In this document: in pieces, positions 1 through 8,232 of the stretch
Position numbering within the stretch: the first letter of the stretch is position 1
Layout: every line of letters begins with the position of its first letter
Source of the DNA: Desulfobulbaceae bacterium UBA5611
Lineage (GTDB): Bacteria > Desulfobacterota > Desulfobulbia > Desulfobulbales > Desulfocapsaceae
Direction of reading: 5' to 3'
Assembly (NCBI GenBank): GCA_002424635.1
Contig: DIKT01000034.1
Span: forward strand, 1 to 64,000
Length of the DNA stretch: 64,000 nucleotides
Program-made: the position numbers and the translations under genes
The notes under the pieces: generated by a model
Told to the model about the DNA's origin: nothing
Databases searched by the model: none
What the model saw: only the letters and a program-made list of their open reading frames with translations

Positions 1-1292
1 GATCGGCGTGCCGGTAAAGCCGAAGAAGCGCGCCGCGGGGAAGGTCGCCCGCAGGTAGGCGCCCAGATCCTTCTCCTGGGTGCGGTGGCACTCGTCCACC
101 AGCAGGATCCAGTTGCCGCTGTCCGCCACCGGCTGCTTCGACCCCTCGAACTTGAAGATGGTCGAGAGCAGCACCAGGCCGCTGGCGCCGCTGTGCACCT
201 GCTCGTGCAGCTTCCTGATGCTGCCGATCTGCTTCGGGTTGGGCAGGCCGCAGGCCTTGAAGGTAGAGGAGATCTGGCTGTCGAGGTCCTTGCGGTCGGT
301 GAGCACCAGGATGTTGGGGCTGGTCAGGGCGGGATGCTGGAGGGTCAGGTGGGTCTTGAGCTTGAGGGTGGCAAAAACCATGGTCAGCGACTTGCCGCTC
401 CCCTGGGTGTGCCAGATCAGGCCGCGGGCGTGCTTCCCCTCGATGGTCCGCTCGACGATTTTGTTCACCGCCCGGTACTGCTGGTAGCGGCAGATCTTTT
501 TGATGACCTTGCTCTCTTCCCGCTCGAAGACCACGAAGTGGGCCAGCAGGTCGAGCAGCCGCCGCGGTTCGAGCAGGCTGTAGAGCCCCTGGTCGAGGGC
601 GTTGCCGAAGTCCTCCCTGCTCTTCGGCCAGGGGTCTTTCCAGCTGCTCCAGTAGCTCGACCCGGCCCCGGTCGTTCCGTAGAGAACGTGCACGCCGTCG
701 GTGACCAGGTTGAAGAGGTTCGAGTAGAAGAGGCGCGGGATGTCCCGCTCGTACTGCTGATCTGGTCGAAGGCTTCGCCGGTCTTGTCCCTGGCGGCCAG
801 GGGGCTTTTAGCCTCGATCACCACCAGGGGGATGCCGTTGACATAGACGACGACATCGGCGATGCGGGTCTTCTCGGCCTTGACCCTGAGCTGATTGGTG
901 ACGGTGAAGGTGTTGCGGACGGGATTGAGAAAGTCGATGACGCGGATGGTCTGCTTGGTCGCCTTGCCGGGGACGGTGCGGCTGTAGTGGCCGCGCAGGA
1001 TCTGCGTCCACTTCTCGTTGTCGTGCAGACCGAGCAGTTCCAGGTAGACGGCGCGGGCCACCTCCTCGGAGACGTCGTTGAGCCGCCTGACCGCCGCGAT
1101 GAACTCCTCGCGCATCAGCACCTGGTTGAGGCCGTCGCGCCCGGTGGTATTGTCCCCCGGACGCCGATATTCGGCGGGAACGCCCCTGACGGCCTCTTTA
1201 CTGTCGGCCGGCGGCAGGTAGCCGTAGCCAAGGGCGATCAACCCATCGATGCACGGTTTTTCCGCGAGTCTGAATTCCGGCCCGAATCCCAT
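1..1292 (-). pseudogene. hsdR: Type I restriction endonuclease R subunit, N-terminal part, frameshifted and cut by the window edge
   Basis: Reading leftwards, the product is the N-terminal half of HsdR, the ATP-dependent translocase/nuclease subunit of a type I restriction system. Residues of the nuclease core (VVYVNGIPLVVIEAKSP) are visible. One base is missing at about 757-758: the frame leaves after GEAFDQI and resumes one frame over as QYERDIPRLFYSNLFN. After that come Walker A TQGSGKSLT (about 383-405), the DECH box LLVDECHR (84-107) and FTGTPI at the window edge. The ATG at 1290-1292 follows a GGGAG ribosome site. Conservation on both sides means the shift is either recent or a sequence error. 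No hsdM or hsdS lies in the window; the neighbouring AlbA-type gene is a common companion of such loci. Confidence 0.85.
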
Positions 1293-1410
1293 GTGCCGCT
1301 CCCGTTCCTTTTGTCTGTAAAAATGCCATGGCGGAATTTACATGTGAAAAGCCATGTGTAAATTTTCGCTGTTTTTCTTACACACAAAAATAGAGTAGGC
1401 AAATCACCAT

Positions 1411-1513
1411 TAAGCTAATAACAACCGAATCGTCCCAGACAAACTACAGCAAATTCAGCTTCTTGCAAAAAGAATAAGCTAGCGAAATAAGCTAAAACCC
1501 GAGAAATAAGCTA
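1411..1513. repeat. Four copies of the heptamer TAAGCTA
   Basis: The gap upstream of hsdR holds TAAGCTA at 1411-1417, 1475-1481, 1488-1494 and 1507-1513. The last two sit in an identical AAATAAGCTAAAA context. The position, directly upstream of hsdR and downstream of the AlbA-type gene, suggests protein-binding sites controlling hsdR, but this is inference. Nothing else is recognisable in 1293-1527. Confidence 0.5.
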
Positions 1514-1527
1514 AAAACACCAAACTG

Positions 1528-3153
1528 TCAGCCCCGACTTTTTGGCGTCCAGCAGGCACCCCGACCCCGCCCCCCGATGTTCTCGATCTTGCCCTCACGG
1601 ACAAGCTCCTGAAGAAGGTTTCGGACTTTGTCCTTCTTCTGCCTGTCATTTAAGGTATCCGACAACTTATCGATCAGCAGTGATCGAAAATCATTCGAGC
1701 TACCCTGTCTGTGCTGCTCAAGAAACCGGATAATCAGGTCTTTGTAATACTGGTTATCGAAAGCCCGGTGCTTGGTGTATTCAGCCTGCTGTCCCGTCGT
1801 TTTCGCTACGGTGGCTGAAATGTAGACGTTCGGATAGCGTCCCTCGATGAGGTTTCGCCGGCGCAGCGCCTGAACCATTGCCTTGTCAACATGACGCTTC
1901 TTCTGGATTTGATCAAGAAGCATGACGTCGATCAGGCTCAGGTCCTGCTCCTCCATCAGAATACGGCTGTAGTTCTCATCGATCAGCTTTCCGTAAATGG
2001 TCATCTGCACACGGTCCTGCCCACTCAGGTCATATTCCGGCAGGGGGAAAAAGCGTCTGCGCTGGGTAAGGAACATGCGACGGATGCCGAACCCCATGGT
2101 GTCGATCATGTCCAAACTGACCATCGCTTGGGTTAGAAAGGGGTTGCGGTAACGCTCGGGGGTCCTTTCATGCAGGACATAATCCTCCACCGTCCCGTCA
2201 TAAAAACTGCCGATGTTGCTCAAAATAAGCCGATCAGCTTTCTCGGCGACAATGATCCGCGCATTGCGGGTATAGTCCTGGTGGGCGATGCAGTTATTCA
2301 GTGCCTCCAAGACAATCGAGGGGTCATACTTGGTCAGCTCGACGGGTATAAGCTGGTTGAACGGCTGAATCCGGAATTTGATGTTGCGGATGCGCTTGAA
2401 GACTTCTTCCACGCTGAGCAGAAACGGAGGGCCGAAGTGTTCATAGGCCTCTTCTTCGGCATCGAGTTTCCAGGTGATTTGAGCGGGGTGCGGGTTCAGA
2501 TGGTGGACTGCTTCCGGTTTGCCCAGCAGCAGAACAGCGGCGCGGGTCAGCTGCCCGTTACGGGTCAGTTTGGCCTTCTCGAGAAAGGTTGGAACGTCCC
2601 AGCTTTCGATCTCTTCACCGAAGCGGGTCTGCCGGTTCTTGGCCAGGAATTTCTCGCGCGCGATCTGAAGTGCGTCACTATCCAGGTCATTGATTGTGGC
2701 CTGGTGACAGATTTCCGCGCTCCAGTCGAGGTGACTCACCTGAGAGCGGATAGTTTCAATTTCCTGAATGGAAAGAGGGGCCAGCGACTCGCCATCCCGT
2801 CCAAAATAATGACGCTTCCAGCTTGTTGGAATCCCAGCAGGTGCGGCTGGTATCTGAAACATCACAACCCGGCCTTCAGCGGTCTCCAGTTCGTAGATCT
2901 CTTGAAAGGTGATACCGTTGGTCTGCTGAGCGACCTCGTGTTTAAGTTTCTCCAGACTTACCCTTTCGGGCCTGTACTGCGACCCGACAATTTCCCTCGG
3001 GAGTTTGTCTCTGACACCGAATATCAGCCAACCGCTGTGCTGACCTTTGAGGTTGGCCTCATTGCTCAAAGCGGAAAAATACTCACCCAGGTCGTTGGAG
3101 TTGAAGGTGCTTTTGGCCTCCTTGAACTCCAGCCATTCGATCTCGGAGGGCAT
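1528..3153 (-). CDS. Schlafen AlbA_2-domain protein (COG2865-like putative transcriptional regulator)
   Basis: A 541-residue protein from the first ATG. The N-terminal 130 residues (IEWLEFKEAKSTF, then SALSNEANLKG and WLIFGVRD) match the AlbA_2/Schlafen-like nucleic-acid-binding domain. The middle (EALNNCIAHQDYT, LILSNIGSF) is the ATP-binding-like COG2865 C-domain, and the end looks like a winged helix. Such genes often sit between hsdS and hsdR, where their role is not settled. The frame stays open upstream to 3195 (TREELQQKLDAFRK before the ATG) and then meets the 3' end of a group II intron. The native start codon was therefore probably on the lost 5' exon, and about 14 or more residues are missing from the ATG-initiated product. 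Confidence 0.75.
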   Translation of the reverse strand: MPSEIEWLEFKEAKSTFNSNDLGEYFSALSNEANLKGQHSGWLIFGVRDKLPREIVGSQYRPERVSLEKLKHEVAQQTNGITFQEIYELETAEGRVVMFQIPAAPAGIPTSWKRHYFGRDGESLAPLSIQEIETIRSQVSHLDWSAEICHQATINDLDSDALQIAREKFLAKNRQTRFGEEIESWDVPTFLEKAKLTRNGQLTRAAVLLLGKPEAVHHLNPHPAQITWKLDAEEEAYEHFGPPFLLSVEEVFKRIRNIKFRIQPFNQLIPVELTKYDPSIVLEALNNCIAHQDYTRNARIIVAEKADRLILSNIGSFYDGTVEDYVLHERTPERYRNPFLTQAMVSLDMIDTMGFGIRRMFLTQRRRFFPLPEYDLSGQDRVQMTIYGKLIDENYSRILMEEQDLSLIDVMLLDQIQKKRHVDKAMVQALRRRNLIEGRYPNVYISATVAKTTGQQAEYTKHRAFDNQYYKDLIIRFLEQHRQGSSNDFRSLLIDKLSDTLNDRQKKDKVRNLLQELVREGKIENIGGRGRGACWTPKSRG

Positions 3154-3316
3154 TTTCCGGAAGGCATCGAGTTTTTGTTGGAGCTCTTCCCTGGTGTCGA
3201 GTAGACCGGTTTCTTCCGATGCTATAGGTTGATGTTTGTTTTCTCTGTTTCCGCCTGGTTTCCCGGCGGTGCCACATCATCTCAACCATACACCGGTTGG
3301 CTCCCGGCCCCTCTCA

Positions 3317-3349
3317 GAACCGTGCTTGCGCTATTTACGCACACGGCTC
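3317..3349 (-). ncRNA. Group II intron domain V (outer intron)
   Basis: On the minus strand the segment begins GAGCCGTGTG and ends GCACGGTTC. It is 33 nt long with complementary GAGCCGTG/CACGGTTC arms, the catalytic domain V hairpin of bacterial group II introns. It starts 9 nt after the RT stop codon. Confidence 0.8.
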
Positions 3350-3358
3350 CTCACATGA

Positions 3359-3915
3359 TCACTTCACGGTAATCGGGAACATCTTGACCTTGATCCGTGG
3401 TTCCGGTAACGGAAAACGCTTCAGCATCCTCTTGAGCTCCTCCCATTTGAGAGAATCCCTTTTGCCTCGCCTGTTCAGCCATTTCATCAAGATATTTTCG
3501 ACTTCAAATCCGAATCTCTTGATGCCGGGCAGGTTGTCAGTTACACCATAGTAGGCGTAGTGGCCTCTCAGCTTGGCTTTAACAGTTTCCCAGAGATCTG
3601 CCGTCTTCATCGTTCTGGCACTCTTCAGCCATTCCTTGAAGGCTTTTACCTTGGCGGTAAATTTCTTCCGCACTGTCTTCCGTTTCATCCGAAATCCTTT
3701 GCCGTCTCTTCGTGTGCCGCAGTAGTGGGTTAATCCCAGAAAATCGAATGTTTCCGGTCTTGTTCCTCTTGCCTTAGCGTTTTGGACAGCAAATCTCCCG
3801 AACTTCACCATTCGGATCTTCGTTGGTTCCACTTCAAGTCCAAATTTGTCCAACCGATTGACCAGTTCGCGATAAAAACTCAGCGCGTCCTGTTCATACT
3901 GGAAACAGACGACAA
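3359..3915 (-). pseudogene. Group II intron reverse transcriptase/maturase, C-terminal part (outer intron)
   Basis: The reading frame starts inside the RT palm: the first codons give VVCFQYEQDALSFYR, which normally follows YADDF directly. It continues through the thumb and maturase X domain (TFDFLGLTHYCG, RGHYAYYGV) and stops at 3359-3361, 9 nt before domain V. No HNH endonuclease domain follows. The N-terminal palm and fingers are absent because the inner intron is inserted at 3915/3916 and upstream sequence is lost. The protein cannot be functional as it stands. Confidence 0.8.
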
Positions 3916-3955
3916 GTCGAGTAGCCCGAGGGAGCTTCCCCCTCGGGCTCTCACA

Positions 3956-3989
3956 GAACCGGACGTGAACATCTCCGCTCATCCGGCTC
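3956..3989 (-). ncRNA. Group II intron domain V (inner intron)
   Basis: A 34-nt hairpin on the minus strand, from GAGCCGGATG to CGTCCGGTTC, beginning immediately after the RT stop codon TAG. The sequence fits the catalytic domain V consensus. Confidence 0.8.
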
Positions 3990-4535
3990 CTATTGTCCAG
4001 CCAATGCATACAGCAATCTCCAGTGAGCAAACAAAGTTGGCTGTTTTCGTGCAATACAATTCAACCACTGTGCTCCTCGTCTCTGGTGATTCCGTAAGCG
4101 TTTGTATTTCCGCGTCGCCCACATGACAAGGCGGCGATCCAGACATTTCAGGGTCGGGTACAGGGCGGACTTGTAATAGCAACCATAGTAGTTGATCCAA
4201 CCCTGGATGATCGGATTGAACATCCGAGCCAGATCCTCCAGCTGCTTGTCGCTCCGCAAAGGCCAGTTCCAGCCTCTCGAGGTTTTCCGGATGACCTTGG
4301 TAGTCTTGTTGCTGATCGCCGGCGTGAAGTTAATGAAGTATCTTCCCCAGCGATCCTTTGATCGGCGGGGCCGAAAGGTGTATCCCAGAAAATCAAACTT
4401 GGTCTGGGAATACTCACCTTGTCGCTCATCATCCTTACAGTAGACGATCTTTGTCTTCTCTGGATGAAGCTCCAACCCAACTTCCTTCATCCGGGCGCTC
4501 AGCTCCTGCTTCAGTCGCTCCGCCTGGAGGATCAC
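3990..4535 (-). pseudogene. Group II intron reverse transcriptase/maturase, C-terminal fragment (inner intron)
   Basis: Encodes the end of the palm, thumb and X domain of a second RT of a different lineage: LHPEKTKIVYCKDD, KFDFLGYTFRPRRSKDRWG, FNPIIQGWINYYG, and the end HWRLLYALAGQ. The frame stays open rightwards to 4628, but the residues before about 4535 (ARVEWGHIRV) do not match the family, so a deletion joins unrelated sequence there. The catalytic YADD is missing. The stop codon abuts domain V. Confidence 0.8.
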
Positions 4536-4792
4536 TCGGATGTGTCCCCACTCCACCCTGGCCAGCGCCGGGGCAGGATTTAGGAGCGAAGTAAGATCTG
4601 TTATTATCGTCGTTTGATGAGTTGTCAAAATATGAAAGCCTTTTTTGATGGGTGCGACAATATGCCACGTTGTGGTACGTTTCTCTTTGGGTTATTTATA
4701 TTATTGTCAATGTGGTTGGATTAGAGGTGACCGAACATGATTTGTTGGTATCGGTCAATAACCGTACAAGCTGGATATGGAGAACAGACGTT

Positions 4793-5587
4793 ATGGAAAA
4801 TCAGGACAAAACCTGTCATAACCTAACCCGCCGTCAGATGATGATCGGCGCTACAGGCGTACTTGCTGCCGGAACGGCTCTTACTCAGTTCGGGGGCTTG
4901 CTGAAATCAGCCCATGCCGTAGGCGGACCGACAGAAAAATGGCCATGGAGCTATGAAAAACTCGATCCTGCCAAGACCGCAGAGATTGCGTATGAAGAAT
5001 GGTATCGGGTTTTTTGCGGTGCGGCAGTAATCAACAGTGTTTTCAGCCAATTAAGAGCAAAAGTCGGTGAGCCTTATACCTCTTTCCCTGTGGATTCCTT
5101 TGTCTTTCTCGAAGGTGGCATGGTGGGCTGGGGCATGACCTGCGGCTCTAATGCCGGTGCGGCCATCGTGGCCAATCTCATCATCGGACCGAGAATCGCC
5201 GGAGGCACAGAGGGGCATCAAATCAGCGAGGATATCTTCCAGTGGTATTCCGAGGCCTCTATGCCGATTTTTGTCCCGAAAACCCCCAAGGTCACCACCA
5301 AACTTGTCAGGACCACTGCCGAATCCCCACTGTGTCATGTTTCTGTCGGCAAATGGATGAAGGCGTCGGGGTATCCCATCGGCAGCGCAGAGCGGAAAGA
5401 CAGGTGTGCACGGGTGGCCGCCAGTGTGGCCTTCCATCTTGTTGAACTGCTCAACGACTGGAAAGACGGCAAGTACAAACATGCAGCCACGCATAAGCCG
5501 GTCAAGGAGTACGGCATCACCGCCCAGATGAACTGCATGGAATGCCACGGCAATGATGTTCCCACTCCACCCATGGCCAAGAAATAA
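4793..5587 (+). CDS. Split-Soret cytochrome c-like protein (C_GCAxxG_C_C family) with Tat signal
   Basis: A 264-residue exported haem protein. Residues 12-40 form a Tat signal peptide (TRRQMMIGATGVLAAG), so the protein is probably folded and loaded before export to the periplasm. The body matches split-Soret cytochrome c: FCGAAVINSVFSQLR, FPVDSFVFLEGG, and a CGSNAGAAIVAN segment of the C_GCAxxG type. A CMECH haem-attachment motif lies near the C-terminus. A further Cys-His pair (SPLCHVSVGKW) may take part in binding the second haem known for this family. I chose the ATG at 4793 (GGAG 10 nt upstream) because the longer open frame from 4652 would bury the Tat motif. The gene appears monocistronic. 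Role in electron transfer is inferred from the family. Confidence 0.75.
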   Translation: MENQDKTCHNLTRRQMMIGATGVLAAGTALTQFGGLLKSAHAVGGPTEKWPWSYEKLDPAKTAEIAYEEWYRVFCGAAVINSVFSQLRAKVGEPYTSFPVDSFVFLEGGMVGWGMTCGSNAGAAIVANLIIGPRIAGGTEGHQISEDIFQWYSEASMPIFVPKTPKVTTKLVRTTAESPLCHVSVGKWMKASGYPIGSAERKDRCARVAASVAFHLVELLNDWKDGKYKHAATHKPVKEYGITAQMNCMECHGNDVPTPPMAKK

Positions 5588-5644
5588 ACATGGGGCGTCT
5601 ACATTCCGGAGCAAGTCGACCGGAATTCTGCTTTTACGCACTAA

Positions 5645-5682
5645 GACACTGTTTCCGGCACATATCAGCCGGGAACAGTGTC
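5645..5682 (+). terminator. Strong hairpin after the split-Soret gene
   Basis: Arms GACACTGTTTCCGGC (5645-5659) and GCCGGGAACAGTGTC (5668-5682) pair over 15 bp with one G-U. There is no T-tract, so it may be a Rho-associated end or mRNA-protecting hairpin. The rest of the gap 5588-5865 shows no gene. Confidence 0.45.
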
Positions 5683-5865
5683 ATCCGGCTCCTCTCCGTC
5701 TGCCACATCAAATCCCTCTTTCCGCCCACTCCCTTTCCCTGCCCGCAGCTGCCAGAATTTGACGGCAGACCAGCAAAAACGCCCTGCGTATCCAGGCGCT
5801 TGGCATCCCCGGACTGCGGTAAATGCGGTAAGTACGGTAAAGGGAAATGGGAAATAAAAAAAATA

Positions 5866-5894
5866 TTGACGTGATCCTGTTTATTCATTAATGA
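5866..5894 (+). promoter_or_regulatory. Candidate sigma-70 promoter for the cobalamin riboswitch transcript
   Basis: TTGACG (5866-5871), a 17-base spacer, then TAATGA (5889-5894). The -10 match is weak. The position would start the transcript near 5901, just before the riboswitch P1 stem. Confidence 0.35.
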
Positions 5895-5907
5895 ATGAAT
5901 GAATTAT

Positions 5908-6070
5908 TTCAGATGCTCGTAACAGAGCTTAAAAGGGAACCCGGTGACAATCCGGGACGGGCCCGCCGCTGTGACCGGGGACGACCGTTGCATTCAAGCC
6001 ACTGACCATGTTTTCAGGTTGGGAAGGCGCAACAGGGAGGACGATCTGGAAGTCAGAAGACCTGTCTGAA
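5908..6070 (+). ncRNA. Cobalamin (B12) riboswitch
   Basis: The conserved core is readable in order: GCTCGTAACAGAGC region, AAAAGGGAACCCGGTG, AATCCGGGACGGGCCCGCC, GCTGTGACCGGGGACGA, and GAAGTCAGAAGACC before the end. P1 forms between TTCAGA (5908-5913) and TCTGAA (6065-6070). It lies upstream of a TonB-dependent receptor and is followed by an intrinsic terminator, as expected for transcription attenuation when cobalamin is bound. Confidence 0.93.
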
Positions 6071-6132
6071 TGAAGAACGGCTGTTCCCGTGGACAAGGGA
6101 CAGGTCTGAGTTATCTGTGGATAGAAAAAGGC

Positions 6133-6172
6133 AATCCCCGGATCAATATTATATTGGTCCGGGGATTTTTTT
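6133..6172 (+). terminator. Intrinsic terminator, expression platform of the cobalamin riboswitch
   Basis: AATCCCCGGA (6133-6142) pairs with TCCGGGGATT (6158-6167), extended inward by TCAATA/TATTGG, and is followed by seven T (6166-6172). It sits between the riboswitch and the btuB start. The terminator's 5' arm contains TCCCCGG, which is also complementary to CCGGGGA at 5975-5981 inside the aptamer. Confidence 0.85.
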
Positions 6173-6219
6173 GCCTTTTTTCCGGCGCCTCCCGGACTGC
6201 TTTTCTCAAGGAGAACACA

Positions 6220-8232
6220 ATGAAGAAGCGGTATTCGCAACGGGTTTCAGGTGGAGCGCTGCGCGCCCTGTTCTGTCTTATGGGCGGCAATGGTATGGCT
6301 GCTGAAAGCGGGGTGGCAGCTGGTAGCGTTCCAGAGTTCGAGATCATCAACGGCAAGACCTATCTGACCATCACCGCCAGCCGTATTCCGGAAAAGAGGA
6401 GTGAGGTCAGCGCCAGTCTCATGGTGATTGGTCGGGAGGAAATCGAGCGCTCAGGAGCTGATAATGTCGGTGATCTGATGGCGGCAAAGGGTATCGGCCA
6501 TATCCATAAATATCCCGGAGTGCTGACTACTGTAGGCATCCGCGGTTTCCGCACGGAGAGCCACGGCAATGATCTTCAGGGCCATGTCCTGGTTCTGATT
6601 GACGGCCGTCGGGCCGGAACCGGTAACCTGGCCAGGATCATGACCCGAAATGTGGAACGGATCGAGATCATCCGTGGGCCGGGTGCTGTCCAGTATGGTT
6701 CCGGCGGCATGGGCGGGGTGGTCAATGTCATCACCCGTCAGGGAACGAAAAACTCAGCCTTTGTCGAGGTCGGTGGCGGCAGCTTCGGAGCGGCAGAAGG
6801 AGCAGTCGGCGCTACGGCGACAAGTCAGGGGGTTGATTTTTCCGGCGCCTTTTCATATGGAAGGCAGGATGATTATACAACGGGCAGCGGTGCTCGATTT
6901 GCCAATACCGGAATCGACTCTCAGGTTGGAGCCAGCGCCAACCTGGGCTACGCCTTTTCGCCCAATAATCGCTTCGGGGTGATTGTGACCGACTTTGACG
7001 CCGGTCACGTCGGGAATCCGGGCTATCTGAGCGCCAATGATACCGATAACTATAACGATAAAAGCAGTTATTCCGTCGACAGTCGCTACAATGGTCGGAA
7101 TAGTTCCGGTCGCTATCAGTGGATGGGGCGCCATTTCTTCGGCAGGGATACCAGCGTCTGGGTTGATCCGGTGGCCTCCAATGCCTCCGGTTGGGATAAC
7201 GGCATCCCCTCCCGCAACAGCACTGATCAGCAGGGAGCCCAGGCCCAGATCAGCGGGGCGTTTGGCCTGCTGGCCCTGACCACCGGTCTTGACTGGCTGC
7301 GCTATGAGGTGGAAAATAGCTGGAGCCCGCAACGAAGCAGCTATGACAATCCAGCCATGTTTTTACTGGCCAAGATCGGCCTATTTGATGAGCGGGTTTT
7401 TGTCTCCGGTGGTGTCCGTCAGGACTGGTACACGGTGAAGGTGGCGCAGCCTGCCGGCCGCAACGAGGACACCTCCCATGCCACGCCGCAGCTTGGTCTG
7501 GCCTGGATGGTGACCGATGCCCTTAAGTTGCGGGGTCAGGTGGCCCAGGGCTTTGTCATGCCCTCGGCGGATCAGCTGGCCATTGATATCGAGGCTTTTG
7601 GCCGCCGCACCGTGGGCAATCCCGAGCTTGACCCGGAAACAAGTCTGACCTGGGAGGGCGGTGCCGAATATACCAGGGCATGGTTCTCCGGATCGCTGAC
7701 CTGGTTTGCCACTGATTTTGATGATAAAATTGTGCGCAGCAGTCTGGCTGATGGGGCCAGTTCCTATACTAATCTGGGCAGTGCCACCATTAATGGTCTG
7801 GAGGCCGCGCTCTCCTGTGATATCGGCACTCCCCTGCGCTGGGCCTGGGAGGTCCGGCCCTTTGTCGACATGACCTGGCTCAACCGGTACAAGGATGACG
7901 CCATCGGCCTCAATCTGACCTATACGAGTGATCTGACCCAGGCCACCGGGCTCACTTTCTCCGATAGGGGTGCCTTTTCCGGCCGGATCAATGTGTCCTA
8001 TACCGGTTCGCAGCAGGTGGATGACTGGGAAAAGACCTATGAGGTGGTGGAATTGGGCAGTTTTGTGGTCACCGACCTGATGCTCAGCTATCGGTTTCTG
8101 CAGAGCGCGGCCCTGGGTGATTTCACCGTCCGCGGCGAGCTGCGCAACCTTTTTGACGAGGACTACGCCTATGTCAAGGGCTACCCCATGCCGGGGCGTT
8201 CGGTCTTTGTCAGTTTGAAGTGGGAATATTAG
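6220..8232 (+). CDS. btuB: TonB-dependent outer-membrane receptor, probable cobalamin receptor
   Basis: A 670-residue receptor. Its N-terminal export sequence is followed by a TonB box-like segment (TYLTITASRIPE) resembling that of BtuB, the plug domain (VGIRGFR, VLVLIDGRRAG, IEIIRGPGAVQYGSGGMGG near residues 115-170) and a long beta-barrel ending in the aromatic residues VSLKWEY. The start at 6220 has AAGGAG upstream; an open frame extends further 5' but runs through the riboswitch terminator. The riboswitch and the btuF gene downstream point to corrinoid transport across the outer membrane. A heme or siderophore ligand is less likely given this control. Confidence 0.85.
   Translation: MKKRYSQRVSGGALRALFCLMGGNGMAAESGVAAGSVPEFEIINGKTYLTITASRIPEKRSEVSASLMVIGREEIERSGADNVGDLMAAKGIGHIHKYPGVLTTVGIRGFRTESHGNDLQGHVLVLIDGRRAGTGNLARIMTRNVERIEIIRGPGAVQYGSGGMGGVVNVITRQGTKNSAFVEVGGGSFGAAEGAVGATATSQGVDFSGAFSYGRQDDYTTGSGARFANTGIDSQVGASANLGYAFSPNNRFGVIVTDFDAGHVGNPGYLSANDTDNYNDKSSYSVDSRYNGRNSSGRYQWMGRHFFGRDTSVWVDPVASNASGWDNGIPSRNSTDQQGAQAQISGAFGLLALTTGLDWLRYEVENSWSPQRSSYDNPAMFLLAKIGLFDERVFVSGGVRQDWYTVKVAQPAGRNEDTSHATPQLGLAWMVTDALKLRGQVAQGFVMPSADQLAIDIEAFGRRTVGNPELDPETSLTWEGGAEYTRAWFSGSLTWFATDFDDKIVRSSLADGASSYTNLGSATINGLEAALSCDIGTPLRWAWEVRPFVDMTWLNRYKDDAIGLNLTYTSDLTQATGLTFSDRGAFSGRINVSYTGSQQVDDWEKTYEVVELGSFVVTDLMLSYRFLQSAALGDFTVRGELRNLFDEDYAYVKGYPMPGRSVFVSLKWEY

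Larger units (their letters stand above)
3196..3915 (-). mobile_element. Outer group II intron, 3' part only
   Basis: On the minus strand this carries the end of an intron-encoded reverse transcriptase (3915-3359), domain V (3349-3317) and a terminal CTACTCGAC ending at 3196, which is the usual 3' end of this bacterial intron type. The next base starts the AlbA-gene exon. The stretch from domain V to the 3' end is about 120 nt, against 40 nt in the inner intron, so domain VI carries an unusual extension or insertion. The 5' part (domains I-IV and the RT N-terminus) is not in the window. Confidence 0.7.
3916..4535 (-). mobile_element. Inner group II intron, 3' part, inserted in the outer intron's RT gene
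   Basis: Contains an RT C-terminal fragment, domain V (3989-3956), a domain VI hairpin (GAGCCCGAGGG / CCCTCGGGCTAC) and the terminal CTACTCGAC ending at 3916. The base after it resumes the outer RT at the Phe codon right after the YADD motif. The right boundary is a truncation: recognisable RT sequence starts near 4535 (QAERLKQELSARMKEVG), and what lies between there and 4650 does not resemble RT. Confidence 0.7.

Noticed and set aside
85..846. Open frame of 253 codons on the plus strand
   Set aside because: It is the antisense shadow of hsdR, which carries all family motifs on the other strand.
2170..3204. Plus-strand open frame of 344 codons
   Set aside because: Antisense of the AlbA-type gene; no recognisable domain and codon pattern of a shadow.
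4652..4792. Longer start for the split-Soret cytochrome
   Set aside because: It would place the twin-arginine motif about 60 residues inside and begins in intron-junction sequence; the ATG at 4793 has a ribosome site and a normal Tat leader.
6070..6219. Longer start for the TonB receptor
   Set aside because: These codons lie in the riboswitch 3' end and terminator; the ATG at 6220 has AAGGAG in front.
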